A DNA stretch of 64,000 nt from UBA11891 sp003533785. GTDB lineage: Bacteria; Bacteroidota; Bacteroidia; Flavobacteriales; Flavobacteriaceae. Positions 27,062 to 35,982 of this stretch are shown here, piece by piece; position 1 is the stretch's first letter, and the number at the start of each line of letters is the position of its first letter. A program made the position numbers and the translations under genes. Where the stretch lies: positions 1-64,000 of the forward strand of contig CATFEX010000011.1 of NCBI GenBank assembly GCA_949511625.1. The letters run 5' to 3'. Under the pieces are notes generated by a model, which was given only the letters and a program-made list of their open reading frames with translations, did no database searches and was not told the DNA's origin.

Positions 27062-27476
27062 CATAAGTCACCACTCCCCAGATTTGGAGTTGGTTGTCTT
27101 CGGTCACTTTAATGGGCTGGTACTTTGGATTTTCAGGCATCAGATAGATGCAATCTTTTTCTACTTTCAAGCGTTTGACGGTAAATTCCCCATCAATAAA
27201 ACATACGGCAATGGCATTATTTTCGGGTTCTTGGCTGCGATCGATGACCAGCAAGTCGCCATGGTCCAATCCTGCACCCTGCATGGACTGTCCTGAAACT
27301 CGTGCATAGAAAGTTGCCTCTTCATTTTTAACCACTTCTTGATCAATACTGATGCGGAGCTCCTTAAAATCATCTGCTGGAGAGGGAAAGCCAGCCGATA
27401 CCCCTTCTTGTGCCAGATGGAGCATTTTTCGTTTTTGATCATTGGGCTTGAAAAAGGAAAGACCGGATTCGCTCAT
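27045..27476 (-). CDS. umuD: UmuD-like autoproteolytic subunit of DNA polymerase V
   Basis: A 143-residue S24-type protein, close in length to E. coli UmuD. The self-cleavage site aligns as Ala28-Gly29 in SAGFPSPADDF. The nucleophile is Ser64 in SGQSMQGAG and the general base Lys101 in FTVKRL. All are intact, so RecA-stimulated cleavage to UmuD' is expected. UmuD' partners with UmuC in error-prone lesion bypass. On this strand it lies after umuC, with 2 nt between them, which is the reverse of the well-known umuDC order. Confidence 0.92.
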   Translation of the reverse strand: MSESGLSFFKPNDQKRKMLHLAQEGVSAGFPSPADDFKELRISIDQEVVKNEEATFYARVSGQSMQGAGLDHGDLLVIDRSQEPENNAIAVCFIDGEFTVKRLKVEKDCIYLMPENPKYQPIKVTEDNQLQIWGVVTYVVKKV

Positions 27477-27478
27477 GT

Positions 27479-28741
27479 TTATTTTACTTTAATAATATCG
27501 TTAAGTGCGGTGGTGTAGCGTTTGGAAAGATGTTCTTGTCGCATCTTCCAAGTGCGTTGTAGGTCTTGATTCCCCAGTTTCATTTGGTGAGGTCCATAGC
27601 GGCGATGGATTTTATCAATGGCTTGCATTAGGGCTTGGTGCTTGCCCACATGCGATTCGAAGAGGGTGAGCTGTCGGGTTTGGGCGGGAGCAAGCCCCAG
27701 TACCACCACTCCCGCTTTTTTGTAATCAATGCCTTTACGAAACATGCTTTTGGCTGCTGACAGGGCGTATTTACTTAGCTCCAAACTGGAATTAGAAGCA
27801 TAGGGGAGAGTCACCGTGCAGCTGTTGCGGTAGGGGGTAGCCCCTTTTTTGTGGGGATCGCTTCGCAGAAAGACATAGAGGGCACTACAACTGCTTTGTT
27901 GTTGCCGTAGTTTTTCGGCACAACTCACGGCAAAAGTAGCGATGCGTTCTTCCAAATCACTCCAGTTGTTCAATGTGTTTTCAAAGCTACGCGTGGTAGC
28001 AATTGATTTTTTGGGAGGATTGATTTCTTCTAATTGAATGAAAGGAAGCCCTTGCAAATCTTTCTTTAGGCGAAGCCCCAACACACTCATATGCGCCCGA
28101 ATCCAGTCGTCGGGCAAGTGAATAAAGTCAAGAGCGGTCTTCACGCCTATGGCCTCTAGACGCAGACGGTGTTGTCGCCCGATGCCCCACACTTCTCCAA
28201 TGGAGGTCCATTTGAGTGCTTTTATCCGTTTTTCTTCGGTATCAATACAGTAAACCCCTGCTGTTTTCACAGCAAATTTTTTGGCAATCTTATTAGCAAT
28301 TTTGGCCAAAGCCTTGCTTGGTGCTAGGCCTACAGACACAGGGATTCCTGTCCACTGCTTAACTTGTAGCTTCATTCGTAAGCATTCGGCTTCCAGGTCA
28401 AAGCGATCAAACCCTTTGAACTGTAAAAAGGCCTCATCAATGCTATAGATTTCTACTTGAGGGGTGTAGCGTTCTAGTATTTTCATCACTCGATGGCTCA
28501 TGTCGCCATAGAGGGCATAGTTGGACGAAAAGACCCGAATGTGGTGCCGTCTAAATTGTTCTTTATACTGAAAAGCAGGGGCTCCCATAGGGATGCCCAA
28601 GGCTTTGGCTTCGTTGCTCCGTGCAATGACACAGCCGTCATTGTTGGAAAGAATGACAACCGGACGCCCTTCGAGTTGAGGCTGAAATACCCGCTCACAA
28701 GAAGCATAAAAGTTGTTACAATCGACTAAAGCAAACACCAT
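27479..28741 (-). CDS. umuC: UmuC, Y-family DNA polymerase V catalytic subunit
   Basis: A 420-residue Y-family polymerase for translesion synthesis. It starts MVFALVDCNNFYASCE (metal-binding Asp7), has NNDGCVIARSNEAK and the catalytic YSIDEAFL with D102-E103. The helix-hairpin-helix region GEVWGIGRQHRLRLEAIG (~187-205) and the little-finger domain with the UmuC-specific C-terminus follow. It is the first gene of the pair with umuD. A 23-bp interrupted palindrome (28758-28780) lies just before the start and could be a damage-response operator. Confidence 0.93.
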   Translation of the reverse strand: MVFALVDCNNFYASCERVFQPQLEGRPVVILSNNDGCVIARSNEAKALGIPMGAPAFQYKEQFRRHHIRVFSSNYALYGDMSHRVMKILERYTPQVEIYSIDEAFLQFKGFDRFDLEAECLRMKLQVKQWTGIPVSVGLAPSKALAKIANKIAKKFAVKTAGVYCIDTEEKRIKALKWTSIGEVWGIGRQHRLRLEAIGVKTALDFIHLPDDWIRAHMSVLGLRLKKDLQGLPFIQLEEINPPKKSIATTRSFENTLNNWSDLEERIATFAVSCAEKLRQQQSSCSALYVFLRSDPHKKGATPYRNSCTVTLPYASNSSLELSKYALSAAKSMFRKGIDYKKAGVVVLGLAPAQTRQLTLFESHVGKHQALMQAIDKIHRRYGPHQMKLGNQDLQRTWKMRQEHLSKRYTTALNDIIKVK

Positions 28742-28757
28742 TCAAAAGTCTAAAAAA

Positions 28758-28780
28758 AACACTAGAAAGCAGAAAGTGTT
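28758..28780. promoter_or_regulatory. Possible operator upstream of umuC
   Basis: AACACT (28758-28763) and AGTGTT (28775-28780) are perfect inverted 6-mers around an 11-nt spacer, 17-39 nt before the umuC start. Position and symmetry suit a repressor site of the SOS type, but I know no matching consensus for this group. Confidence 0.3.
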
Positions 28781-28915
28781 CTTGGTTATTTATCAAAAGG
28801 GAATGGATTTTTGAAAAATTCCGTCTTCCCCTTCCTTCAATTGTGTTATTTCGAATTCCAACGCTGGGGCTGTTGGGAAAAATTGTACTTTTACCAATGA
28901 TTTAGAATTGACCAA

Positions 28916-31672
28916 ATGGATAACTATTCATTTTTAAACACGGCGCATACCGCCTATTTTTCAGAACTTTATGATCAGTATTTAAAGGAGCCAGACTTGG
29001 TAGAGCCCAGTTGGCGAGCCTTTTTTCAAGGATTTGATTTTGGGATTGAGAACGGGCAACTGACTGAAGAAGTGGTGGAGGTTCCAGAATCGGTTCGCAA
29101 AGAGTTTCAAGTGGTCAAACTGATCGATGCGTACCGAACACGAGGCCATTTGTTCACCAAGACCAATCCGGTTCGCGATCGAAGAAAATACACGCCAACC
29201 CTAGCCATTGAGAATTTTGGATTGACCCAAGACGACCTGAACACTACCTTTAATGCAGGTTCGATTATGGGAATTGGTCCTACCTCACTGGCCCAAATTA
29301 TCGAACATTTACAAGCGATCTACTGCGACTCTATAGGTGTGGAATATATGTACATTCGCGACCCAGAGAAAGTGAATTGGATTCAGCAACGGTTGAATAT
29401 CAACAACAACCATCCCCAATTCAATATTGATCAAAAAAAACACATTCTGCACAAGCTCAATCAGGCAGTGAGTTTTGAAAACTTTTTGCATACCAAATAC
29501 GTCGGTCAGAAACGTTTCTCGTTGGAAGGAGGAGAATCTCTAATTCCAGCCTTAGACGCTGTGATTGAGTCAGCTGCCGAACAAGGGGTGGAAGAATTTG
29601 TCATGGGAATGGCTCACAGGGGCCGCCTCAACACCTTGACCAATATTTTTGGTAAATCGGCTAAAGATATCTTTAGTGAATTTGATGGGAAAGACTACGA
29701 AGAAGTGGTTTTTGACGGCGATGTGAAATACCACTTGGGATGGACCTCTAAGCGAACTACTGATACCGGCAAACAAATCAATATGAATATTGCTCCTAAT
29801 CCATCCCATTTGGAAACGGTAGGAGCAGTTGTTCAAGGAATTACCCGAGCCAAACTTGAAAAACTGTTTGACGGAGACACTTCCAAAGTACTTCCCATTT
29901 TAGTGCATGGAGATGCAGCTATTGCGGGACAAGGCCTGCCCTATGAAATTGTACAAATGGCTCAATTAAAGGGCTATGGAACAGGAGGTACCGTTCATAT
30001 TGTTGTGAACAACCAAATTGGATTCACGACCAATTATTTGGATGCCCGTTCAAGTACCTATTGTACTGACGTGGGAAAGGTTACCCTCTCTCCAGTGATG
30101 CACGTGAATGCAGACGATGCCGAAGCCGTAGTCCATGCCACCCTTTTTGCTTTAGACTATCGAATGACTTTTGGTGGAGATGTGTTTATTGATTTGTTGG
30201 GCTATCGAAAATATGGGCACAATGAAGGCGATGAGCCCCGATTCACACAACCTCAATTGTATAAGAGTATTGCCAAACATAAAAATCCAAGAGATATTTA
30301 CGCAGAACAATTGATGACAGAAGGGGCCATCAATCAAGATTACATCAAAAAGCTAGAGATCGCCTATAAAGAAAGTCTCGAGGAAGACTTGGAGGATTCT
30401 CGTAAAATCGAAAAGACCCTCATCACACCTTTTATGCAAGACCAATGGGAAGGCTTGCAACGCGTGGAGGAATCCGCTATGCGAAAAAAGGTCAATACAG
30501 CTGTTACACACTCTCAATTGGAACAGGTGGCTAAGGCATTGTCTGAATTGCCAGCAGATAATAAGTTTTTGCGTAAAACTGAAAAACTAATTGGCGATCG
30601 AAAGAAAATGTTTTTTGAGACCCAAAAATTGGACTGGGCCATGGGAGAATTATTGGCCTATGGTACCTTATTGCTGGAAGGGCACGGGGTTCGAATTTCG
30701 GGTCAGGATGTGGAAAGAGGAACTTTCTCCCATCGCCATGCAGTATTGAAAGCCGAATCATCGGAAGAAGAATTAATTCAGTTGAATCACATAGCCCCTG
30801 AACAAGGGAAATTCACGATTTATAATTCATTACTCTCTGAATATGGAGTATTGGGCTTTGACTATGGATATGCAATGGCGAGTCCCAACAACTTAACCAT
30901 TTGGGAAGCTCAGTTTGGAGATTTTTCCAATGGCGCTCAGATTGTGATCGACCAATACATTTCTGCGGCAGAGGACAAATGGAAAACCCAAAATGGGATT
31001 GTTTTATTATTGCCTCACGGCTATGAAGGTCAAGGGGCAGAACATTCTTCGGGGCGGATGGAGCGCTACCTCCAATTGTGCGCCAAGGACAATATGTTTG
31101 TTGCCAATTGTACGACTCCCGCCAATATGTTCCATCTTCTTCGCCGCCAACTCAAAGCAAAATACCGGAAACCTCTTATCGTTTTCACGCCCAAAAGTTT
31201 ATTGCGTTTGCCGCAAGCGGTCTCCTCTCCAGATGACTTTACCCAAGGGCATTTTCAAACCTTAGTGGGAGATAGTCATGTGCTGGCCAAAAAGGTTAAG
31301 ACAGTCGTCTTCTGTACGGGAAAATTTTATTATGACCTTGATAAAGTCCGAAACGAGCGAAAACGCGATGATGTTGCTTTGATTCGTTTGGAACAATTAT
31401 TTCCACTTCCAGAAAAGGAAATAACGGAAACAATCAATCAATATTCCAATGCGAAGGATATTGTTTGGGCGCAAGAAGAACCCCGCAATATGGGAGCTTG
31501 GGGTCATTTATTGTTACAACTGCCCAGCGCAGTAAACTGGCGTTGTGCCTCTAGACGTCCCTATGGGGCACCAGCGGCTGGAAGTGCTGCACGCTTTATC
31601 AGGCGTCATCAACAGGTGATTGAATATGTATTCGATGCTACCCAAAACAATCAAATTCGAAAAAATAAGTAA
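28916..31672 (+). CDS. sucA: 2-oxoglutarate dehydrogenase E1 component
   Basis: A 918-residue thiamine-diphosphate enzyme of the TCA cycle, decarboxylating 2-oxoglutarate. The N-terminal segment (FLNTAHTAYFSELYDQYLKEP) is the E2-binding start typical of SucA. Later come GMAHRGRLN (~228-236), the ThDP/Mg region GDAAIAGQGLPYEIVQMAQL (~331) with VVNNQIGFTT, and YRKYGHNEGDEP. The C-terminal domain has HGYEGQGAEHSSGRMERYL and EEPRNMGAWGHL. All family blocks are intact. It is 12 nt from sucB, forming the usual operon; E3 (lpd) is not in the window. Confidence 0.96.
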   Translation: MDNYSFLNTAHTAYFSELYDQYLKEPDLVEPSWRAFFQGFDFGIENGQLTEEVVEVPESVRKEFQVVKLIDAYRTRGHLFTKTNPVRDRRKYTPTLAIENFGLTQDDLNTTFNAGSIMGIGPTSLAQIIEHLQAIYCDSIGVEYMYIRDPEKVNWIQQRLNINNNHPQFNIDQKKHILHKLNQAVSFENFLHTKYVGQKRFSLEGGESLIPALDAVIESAAEQGVEEFVMGMAHRGRLNTLTNIFGKSAKDIFSEFDGKDYEEVVFDGDVKYHLGWTSKRTTDTGKQINMNIAPNPSHLETVGAVVQGITRAKLEKLFDGDTSKVLPILVHGDAAIAGQGLPYEIVQMAQLKGYGTGGTVHIVVNNQIGFTTNYLDARSSTYCTDVGKVTLSPVMHVNADDAEAVVHATLFALDYRMTFGGDVFIDLLGYRKYGHNEGDEPRFTQPQLYKSIAKHKNPRDIYAEQLMTEGAINQDYIKKLEIAYKESLEEDLEDSRKIEKTLITPFMQDQWEGLQRVEESAMRKKVNTAVTHSQLEQVAKALSELPADNKFLRKTEKLIGDRKKMFFETQKLDWAMGELLAYGTLLLEGHGVRISGQDVERGTFSHRHAVLKAESSEEELIQLNHIAPEQGKFTIYNSLLSEYGVLGFDYGYAMASPNNLTIWEAQFGDFSNGAQIVIDQYISAAEDKWKTQNGIVLLLPHGYEGQGAEHSSGRMERYLQLCAKDNMFVANCTTPANMFHLLRRQLKAKYRKPLIVFTPKSLLRLPQAVSSPDDFTQGHFQTLVGDSHVLAKKVKTVVFCTGKFYYDLDKVRNERKRDDVALIRLEQLFPLPEKEITETINQYSNAKDIVWAQEEPRNMGAWGHLLLQLPSAVNWRCASRRPYGAPAAGSAARFIRRHQQVIEYVFDATQNNQIRKNK

Positions 31673-31684
31673 ATACTGTCATTC

Positions 31685-32899
31685 ATGATATTAGAAATGA
31701 AAGTTCCTTCTCCAGGAGAATCCATCACCGAGGTTGAGATTGCCCAATGGCTTGTTGAAGATGGGGACTATGTAGAAAAAGACCAAGCGATTGCGGAAGT
31801 TGACTCCGATAAAGCAACCCTCGAATTGCCTGCTGAAGTCAGTGGAACCATCAGCCTCAAGGCAGAGGAAGGGGATGCTGTTGCAGTAGGACAAGTGGTT
31901 TGCCATATCGATACAGAAGGCCAAGCCCAAGCAGTATCGTCCTCCAGTCAAGCAACCACTCCCCCTCAAGATACAGCTGTTGCTGCTGCCGTTGCTTCGG
32001 ATCCTATGCCAACCAATTATGCAACAGGAACAGCTTCTCCAGCCGCTAAAAAAATCATTGCAGAAAAAGGTTTAGACGCTTCTCAAATTCAAGGATCGGG
32101 AAGAGACGGGCGCATTACCAAAGCCGACGCCATGGTGGCAAAAGCGGCGATGGGATCAGTTCCAAATCCAGGAAAACGAGGGGAAGAACGCAAAAAGATG
32201 TCTATGCTTCGGCGTAAAGTAGCCGAGCGATTGGTCAGTGTTAAAAATGATACAGCCATGTTGACCACCTTCAATGAAGTGGACATGGCACCCATTTTTG
32301 CTTTGCGGGCAGAATACAAAGAACTCTTTAAGGAAAAGCATGGAGTGGGGTTGGGCTTTATGAGCTTTTTTACCAAAGCAGTAGTTCGTGCATTGGAAGG
32401 CTATCCCGATGTAAACTCGATGATCGACGGCGATCACCAAGTGTCATTTGACTATTGTGACATCAGCGTTGCAGTTTCTGGACCCAAAGGATTAATGGTT
32501 CCCGTGGTTCGTCATGCTGAGAAGTTGACTTTTAGAGAAATTGAAAGCGAAATAAAACGTTTGGCGATTCGAGCCCGTGAGGGACAAATCACCGTTGACG
32601 ACATGACAGGAGGAACCTTCACTATTTCCAATGGAGGTGTATTTGGATCCATGTTGTCTACTCCCATTATCAACCCTCCACAATCGGCTATTCTTGGGAT
32701 GCACAATATTATTGAACGTCCTGTAGCCATAGAAGGTAGGGTTGAAATTCGTCCGATGATGTACCTGGCCTTATCCTATGATCATCGAATCATTGATGGG
32801 AAGGAATCGGTTGGGTTTTTAGTAGCCATTAAAGAAGCTCTAGAAGAACCACTCACTTTATTGATGGATGGAGATGTTAAAGCAGCGCTAGAGTTGTAA
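31685..32899 (+). CDS. sucB: 2-oxoglutarate dehydrogenase E2 (succinyltransferase)
   Basis: A 404-residue dihydrolipoyl succinyltransferase. A single lipoyl domain (1-76) carries the lipoylated Lys43 in EVDSDKATLELPAE. An Ala/Ser-rich linker follows, then the peripheral-subunit-binding domain (~118-150, SPAAKKIIAEKGLD...GRITKADAM) and the catalytic domain with SYDHRIIDG (His367, Asp371). It is co-transcribed with sucA. Its last 12 bp overlap the convergent retropepsin gene. Confidence 0.96.
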   Translation: MILEMKVPSPGESITEVEIAQWLVEDGDYVEKDQAIAEVDSDKATLELPAEVSGTISLKAEEGDAVAVGQVVCHIDTEGQAQAVSSSSQATTPPQDTAVAAAVASDPMPTNYATGTASPAAKKIIAEKGLDASQIQGSGRDGRITKADAMVAKAAMGSVPNPGKRGEERKKMSMLRRKVAERLVSVKNDTAMLTTFNEVDMAPIFALRAEYKELFKEKHGVGLGFMSFFTKAVVRALEGYPDVNSMIDGDHQVSFDYCDISVAVSGPKGLMVPVVRHAEKLTFREIESEIKRLAIRAREGQITVDDMTGGTFTISNGGVFGSMLSTPIINPPQSAILGMHNIIERPVAIEGRVEIRPMMYLALSYDHRIIDGKESVGFLVAIKEALEEPLTLLMDGDVKAALEL

Positions 32900-33298
32900 A
32901 GACAATTTCATAGTGGCGTAATTTATTTGCGCCTCCAATTGGCTTAGAACATCTGCTCCTAGAATCCCTTCAATTGCGGGTGCCCCCTGTTTGGCAAGTG
33001 TATCATTGATGCTTTCCAGGTTCAATAGCATGATTGGAAACCGACCCAACACGTTTCCTTGAGTGTCTTCCCAAAGCACTTTTTGCATTTTCTGAGCTTC
33101 CAATCTCTCTGATCCTGCGCTGGCTGCTTCAATAGGATCTTCATCAGCAATCAAGCCATAAAATCTTTGGCGTGATTTGGCAATACAGCTATTACTGGCA
33201 CCTGTGTCAATTAGAAAAAACCCCTGTTGGCCGTTAATCACAAGCATACAACAAATATGATCGGTTTCAATTCTTTGAAAAGGGATAATACACTTCAT
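32888..33298 (-). CDS. Retropepsin-like aspartic protease domain protein
   Basis: A 136-residue protein with a single pepsin-retropepsin-type domain. The catalytic motif is FFLIDTGASNSCI (DTG near residues 26-28), and the C-terminal block GILGADVLSQLEAQINYAT is the flap/psi-loop end found in this clan. Such proteins act as dimers. No signal peptide is seen. I chose ATG at 33298; a TTG 21 nt upstream is less likely. It is divergent from tatD with 56 bp between the starts. Peptide substrate and role are unknown; some relatives may be inactive binding domains. Confidence 0.75.
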   Translation of the reverse strand: MKCIIPFQRIETDHICCMLVINGQQGFFLIDTGASNSCIAKSRQRFYGLIADEDPIEAASAGSERLEAQKMQKVLWEDTQGNVLGRFPIMLLNLESINDTLAKQGAPAIEGILGADVLSQLEAQINYATMKLSLQL

Positions 33299-33342
33299 AG
33301 ATAATAACGGGCTTGACAATCAATGCGGCGTTACGAAAATAC

Positions 33343-33350
33343 TACTTTTG
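33343..33350 (+). promoter_or_regulatory. TAnnTTTG element immediately before tatD
   Basis: TACTTTTG is an exact match to the -7 consensus and ends only 4 nt before the ATG of tatD. If used, transcription would begin at or very near the start codon, giving a leaderless mRNA. Confidence 0.35.
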
Positions 33351-33354
33351 TAGT

Positions 33355-34131
33355 ATGAAATTAATCGATTCACATACACATCTCTATGTTGAGCAATTTG
33401 ATGAGGATCGTGAGGTCGTGATTGAAAGAGCCATTGCTGCAGGAGTAGAACAATTTCTTATTCCAGCTATCGATTCCAACTATTATCAGCGAATGCTAGC
33501 TCTTCAACAACTGTGGCCAGAACGAATCCATTTAATGGCAGGCCTGCACCCTACCCATGTGAAAGAAGATTACAAAAAAGAATTAAGTATAGTAGAAACG
33601 GAATTAGACACAAAGCGTTATTGTGCGGTGGGAGAAATTGGGATTGATTTGTATTGGGATCAAAAATTCCTCAAGATACAACAAGTGGCTTTTGCACTAC
33701 AAATACAATGGGCCATAGACCGAGATTTACCAATAGTCATTCATTGTCGAGAAGCTTTTGATGAAGTTTTTGAGATTTTAGAAACTTTTGATTCCTACCA
33801 ACTCAAGGGAATTTTTCATTGTTTTACAGGGAATTTGCAACAAGCCCAGCGCGTTATCGACAATAATTTATTACTAGGGATAGGCGGCGTAGTGACTTTT
33901 AAAAATGGAAAAATAGATCAATTCTTATCCGAAATCCCCTTGGAATGCTTGGCATTGGAGACTGATGCACCTTATTTGGCTCCATCTCCCCACCGAGGCA
34001 AAAGAAACGAAAGTTCTTATTTGGGTTTTGTATTGGAACGTGTATCTGAAATTTATAAGATAAACCCAACAGAAGTAGCCCATATAACCAGCGCTAACGT
34101 CCAACGAGTTTTTACTTCGATTTCACTATAG
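33355..34131 (+). CDS. tatD: TatD family metal-dependent DNase
   Basis: A 258-residue TIM-barrel metallohydrolase of the TatD/YcfH family. Metal-binding HxH is DSHTHL near the N-terminus, the bridging Glu is in AVGEIGIDLYWD, the His is in VIHCRE, then GIFHCFTGN and the final Asp in LETDAPYLAPSP. Members act as 3'-5' exonucleases or D-aminoacyl-tRNA-related hydrolases. I chose ATG at 33355 because an upstream in-frame Met would place extra residues not found in the family. It is followed by tRNA-Ser. Confidence 0.9.
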   Translation: MKLIDSHTHLYVEQFDEDREVVIERAIAAGVEQFLIPAIDSNYYQRMLALQQLWPERIHLMAGLHPTHVKEDYKKELSIVETELDTKRYCAVGEIGIDLYWDQKFLKIQQVAFALQIQWAIDRDLPIVIHCREAFDEVFEILETFDSYQLKGIFHCFTGNLQQAQRVIDNNLLLGIGGVVTFKNGKIDQFLSEIPLECLALETDAPYLAPSPHRGKRNESSYLGFVLERVSEIYKINPTEVAHITSANVQRVFTSISL

Positions 34132-34200
34132 CATAACTTCAGTTTTTTTTAAAAAAAAGGGATAAACAAATTAATTTTTTGTTTCTTTTGCACTCAATTT

Positions 34201-34288
34201 AGAGAGGTGGCCGAGTGGTCGAAGGCGCACGCCTGGAAAGTGTGTATACGCCAAAAGCGTATCGAGGGTTCGAATCCCTTCCTCTCTG
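34201..34288 (+). tRNA. tRNA-Ser (GGA)
   Basis: An 88-nt cloverleaf: acceptor AGAGAGG (34201-34207) pairs with CCTCTCT (34281-34287), discriminator G34288. The anticodon stem CACGC/GTGTG encloses the loop CTGGAAA with anticodon GGA at 34235-34237. A long variable arm (ATACGC...GCGTAT), typical of tRNA-Ser, and the T-arm with TTCGAAT follow. CCA is not encoded. It decodes UCC and UCU. An AT-rich sugar cluster starts shortly downstream. Confidence 0.95.
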
Positions 34289-34453
34289 CTAAGTTGTTTT
34301 TTGGTATTTAAAGAAACTGTGTTATAACTGTTATGACATTTACTTAATCTTTTTGAAATATTTAAATAACAAAAAGACAGCTTTCTACACTAATTTGGTA
34401 ACAATCAATTTAAACACTTAAGCTTATGTAGCACTAAATTGTTAAAAAAAAAT

Positions 34454-35503
34454 ATGAGTGTTATTGAATTAGATAAGAAAAAAGTCGGTGAAAACCATCC
34501 TACGTATATAATAGCCGAAATTGGAATTAATCATCAAGGGGATTTAGATACAGCCAAAGAATTAATACAAAAAGCCTCAGAAGCAGGCGCCAATGCAGTC
34601 AAGTTTCAAAAAAGGTCTATTCAAAGGATATTAACACAAGAAGGACTTAACGCACCTTACGAAAATCCGAACAGTTTTGGAAAAACATATGGAGAACATA
34701 AAAAAGCTTTAGAATTATCTAAGTCAGATTATGTCGAGTTATTTGCTTGTGCAAACACTCACAACGTTTCATTTATTGCCTCAGGATGGGATGAAGAAAG
34801 TGTTGATTTTTTAGACCATTTAGGGGTCTCTTTTTTTAAAATGGCTTCAGCAGATTTAACTAATTTCCCTCTTCTAGAACATACCGCAAAAAAAAATAAA
34901 CCCATAATTTTATCCACGGGAATGTCAGCTATAGATACCGTCAAAAAAGCGTATGACCTTATAAATAATTATAATAATCAAATCGCTATTCTTCAGTGCA
35001 CCTCCACTTATCCAACTAGTTTTGAGGAAATACATTTAAATGTCATTCGATCCTACAAAAGACTTTTCCCAGGTGTAATTATTGGTTATTCTGGTCATGA
35101 ATTGGGAATTGCAGTTCCTTCTGCTGCTGTAGCAATCGGCGCTAAAATTATTGAACGGCATTTCACCCTTGATCGAACGATGAAAGGAGGGGACCATGCA
35201 GCATCCCTAGAACCTTTAGGTTTTAAAAAAATGGTTCGAGATATTCGTAATATAGAAAAAGCGCTGGGGTCTAGTGAAAAAACAGTTCAAAAATCCGAAA
35301 TTAAAGTATTTAAAAAACTTGGAAAGAGTCTTGTTACATTAAAAGATATAAATATCAATACAATAATAACCCGTGAAATGATAACTACTAAAGGACCTGG
35401 AACAGGAATCTCGCCTATGGAATTAGGAAGTATATTGGGCAAAAAAACCAAGGTACATTTGCAAAAAGATGTTATTATTAAAGAAACGGACATAGAATGG
35501 TAG
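34454..35503 (+). CDS. neuB: NeuB-family N-acylneuraminate (sialic acid) synthase
   Basis: A 349-residue NeuB-type enzyme that condenses phosphoenolpyruvate with a six-carbon amino sugar or its phosphate to make a nine-carbon acid. The TIM barrel (~15-270) shows IIAEIGINHQGD, GANAVKFQKR, FKMASADLTNFPLL, ILSTGMS, LQCTSTYPT and GYSGHE. The C-terminal antifreeze-like SAF domain (~285-349) contains KLGKSLVTLKD and MELGSILGKK. I chose ATG at 34454 over a TTG 15 nt earlier. The phosphatase gene starts inside its last codons (7-nt overlap). Product could be Neu5Ac, KDN, legionaminic acid or their 9-phosphates. Confidence 0.88.
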   Translation: MSVIELDKKKVGENHPTYIIAEIGINHQGDLDTAKELIQKASEAGANAVKFQKRSIQRILTQEGLNAPYENPNSFGKTYGEHKKALELSKSDYVELFACANTHNVSFIASGWDEESVDFLDHLGVSFFKMASADLTNFPLLEHTAKKNKPIILSTGMSAIDTVKKAYDLINNYNNQIAILQCTSTYPTSFEEIHLNVIRSYKRLFPGVIIGYSGHELGIAVPSAAVAIGAKIIERHFTLDRTMKGGDHAASLEPLGFKKMVRDIRNIEKALGSSEKTVQKSEIKVFKKLGKSLVTLKDININTIITREMITTKGPGTGISPMELGSILGKKTKVHLQKDVIIKETDIEW

Positions 35504-35979
35504 ATATAGAATTTAAAAAAATAAAATTAGTCCTTACGGATATTGATGGTGTATGGACTAATGCAAAATTCTATTATACTAAAGACGGTTTTTTTCAAAA
35601 AGCCTTCTCAACTTATGATGGAATGGCGGTTTCCCTTTTAAGAAAATTTGACATTGAAACAGTTATAGTTAGTTCTGAAAATTGTATGGCAGTGAAAGCA
35701 AGAGCCAATAAACTAAAAATAAAACATTTATATATAGGAGAAGAAAATAAACTTCAAAGGGCAAACTCACTTTGTAAAAAATTTGACCTGGAATTAGAAA
35801 ATATGGCATTTATTGGAGATGATTTAAATGACCTAGAACTTCTCAAAAAAGTTGGTTTTTCTTGTATGCCCCCAAACAGCCCTATATTGAATATCTTCAC
35901 CCCCCATTATATCACAAATAAAGCTGGAGGAGAAGGTGCATTTAGAGAATTTGCTGACGTAATTTTATCTCACATATAA
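35497..35979 (+). CDS. KdsC-like HAD phosphatase (nonulosonate 9-phosphate phosphatase?)
   Basis: A 160-residue capless HAD phosphatase like KdsC/YrbI. Motif I is LTDIDGVWT (Asp15, Asp17), motif II VSSEN, motif III with Lys near the middle and motif IV FIGDDLNDLELL. KdsC proteins form tetramers and release phosphate from Kdo-8-P. Here the gene overlaps neuB by 7 nt, so its likely substrate is the 9-phosphate of a sialic-type acid, as in the KDN pathway known from Bacteroides. That points to a NeuB that uses a hexose- or ManNAc-6-phosphate. The assignment rests on context. Confidence 0.75.
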   Translation: MVDIEFKKIKLVLTDIDGVWTNAKFYYTKDGFFQKAFSTYDGMAVSLLRKFDIETVIVSSENCMAVKARANKLKIKHLYIGEENKLQRANSLCKKFDLELENMAFIGDDLNDLELLKKVGFSCMPPNSPILNIFTPHYITNKAGGEGAFREFADVILSHI

Positions 35980-35982
35980 ACG

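Noticed and set aside
33313..33350. TTGACA at 33313 as -33/-35 box for tatD
   Set aside because: The distance to TACTTTTG is 27 nt, too long for the known 17-23 nt spacing.
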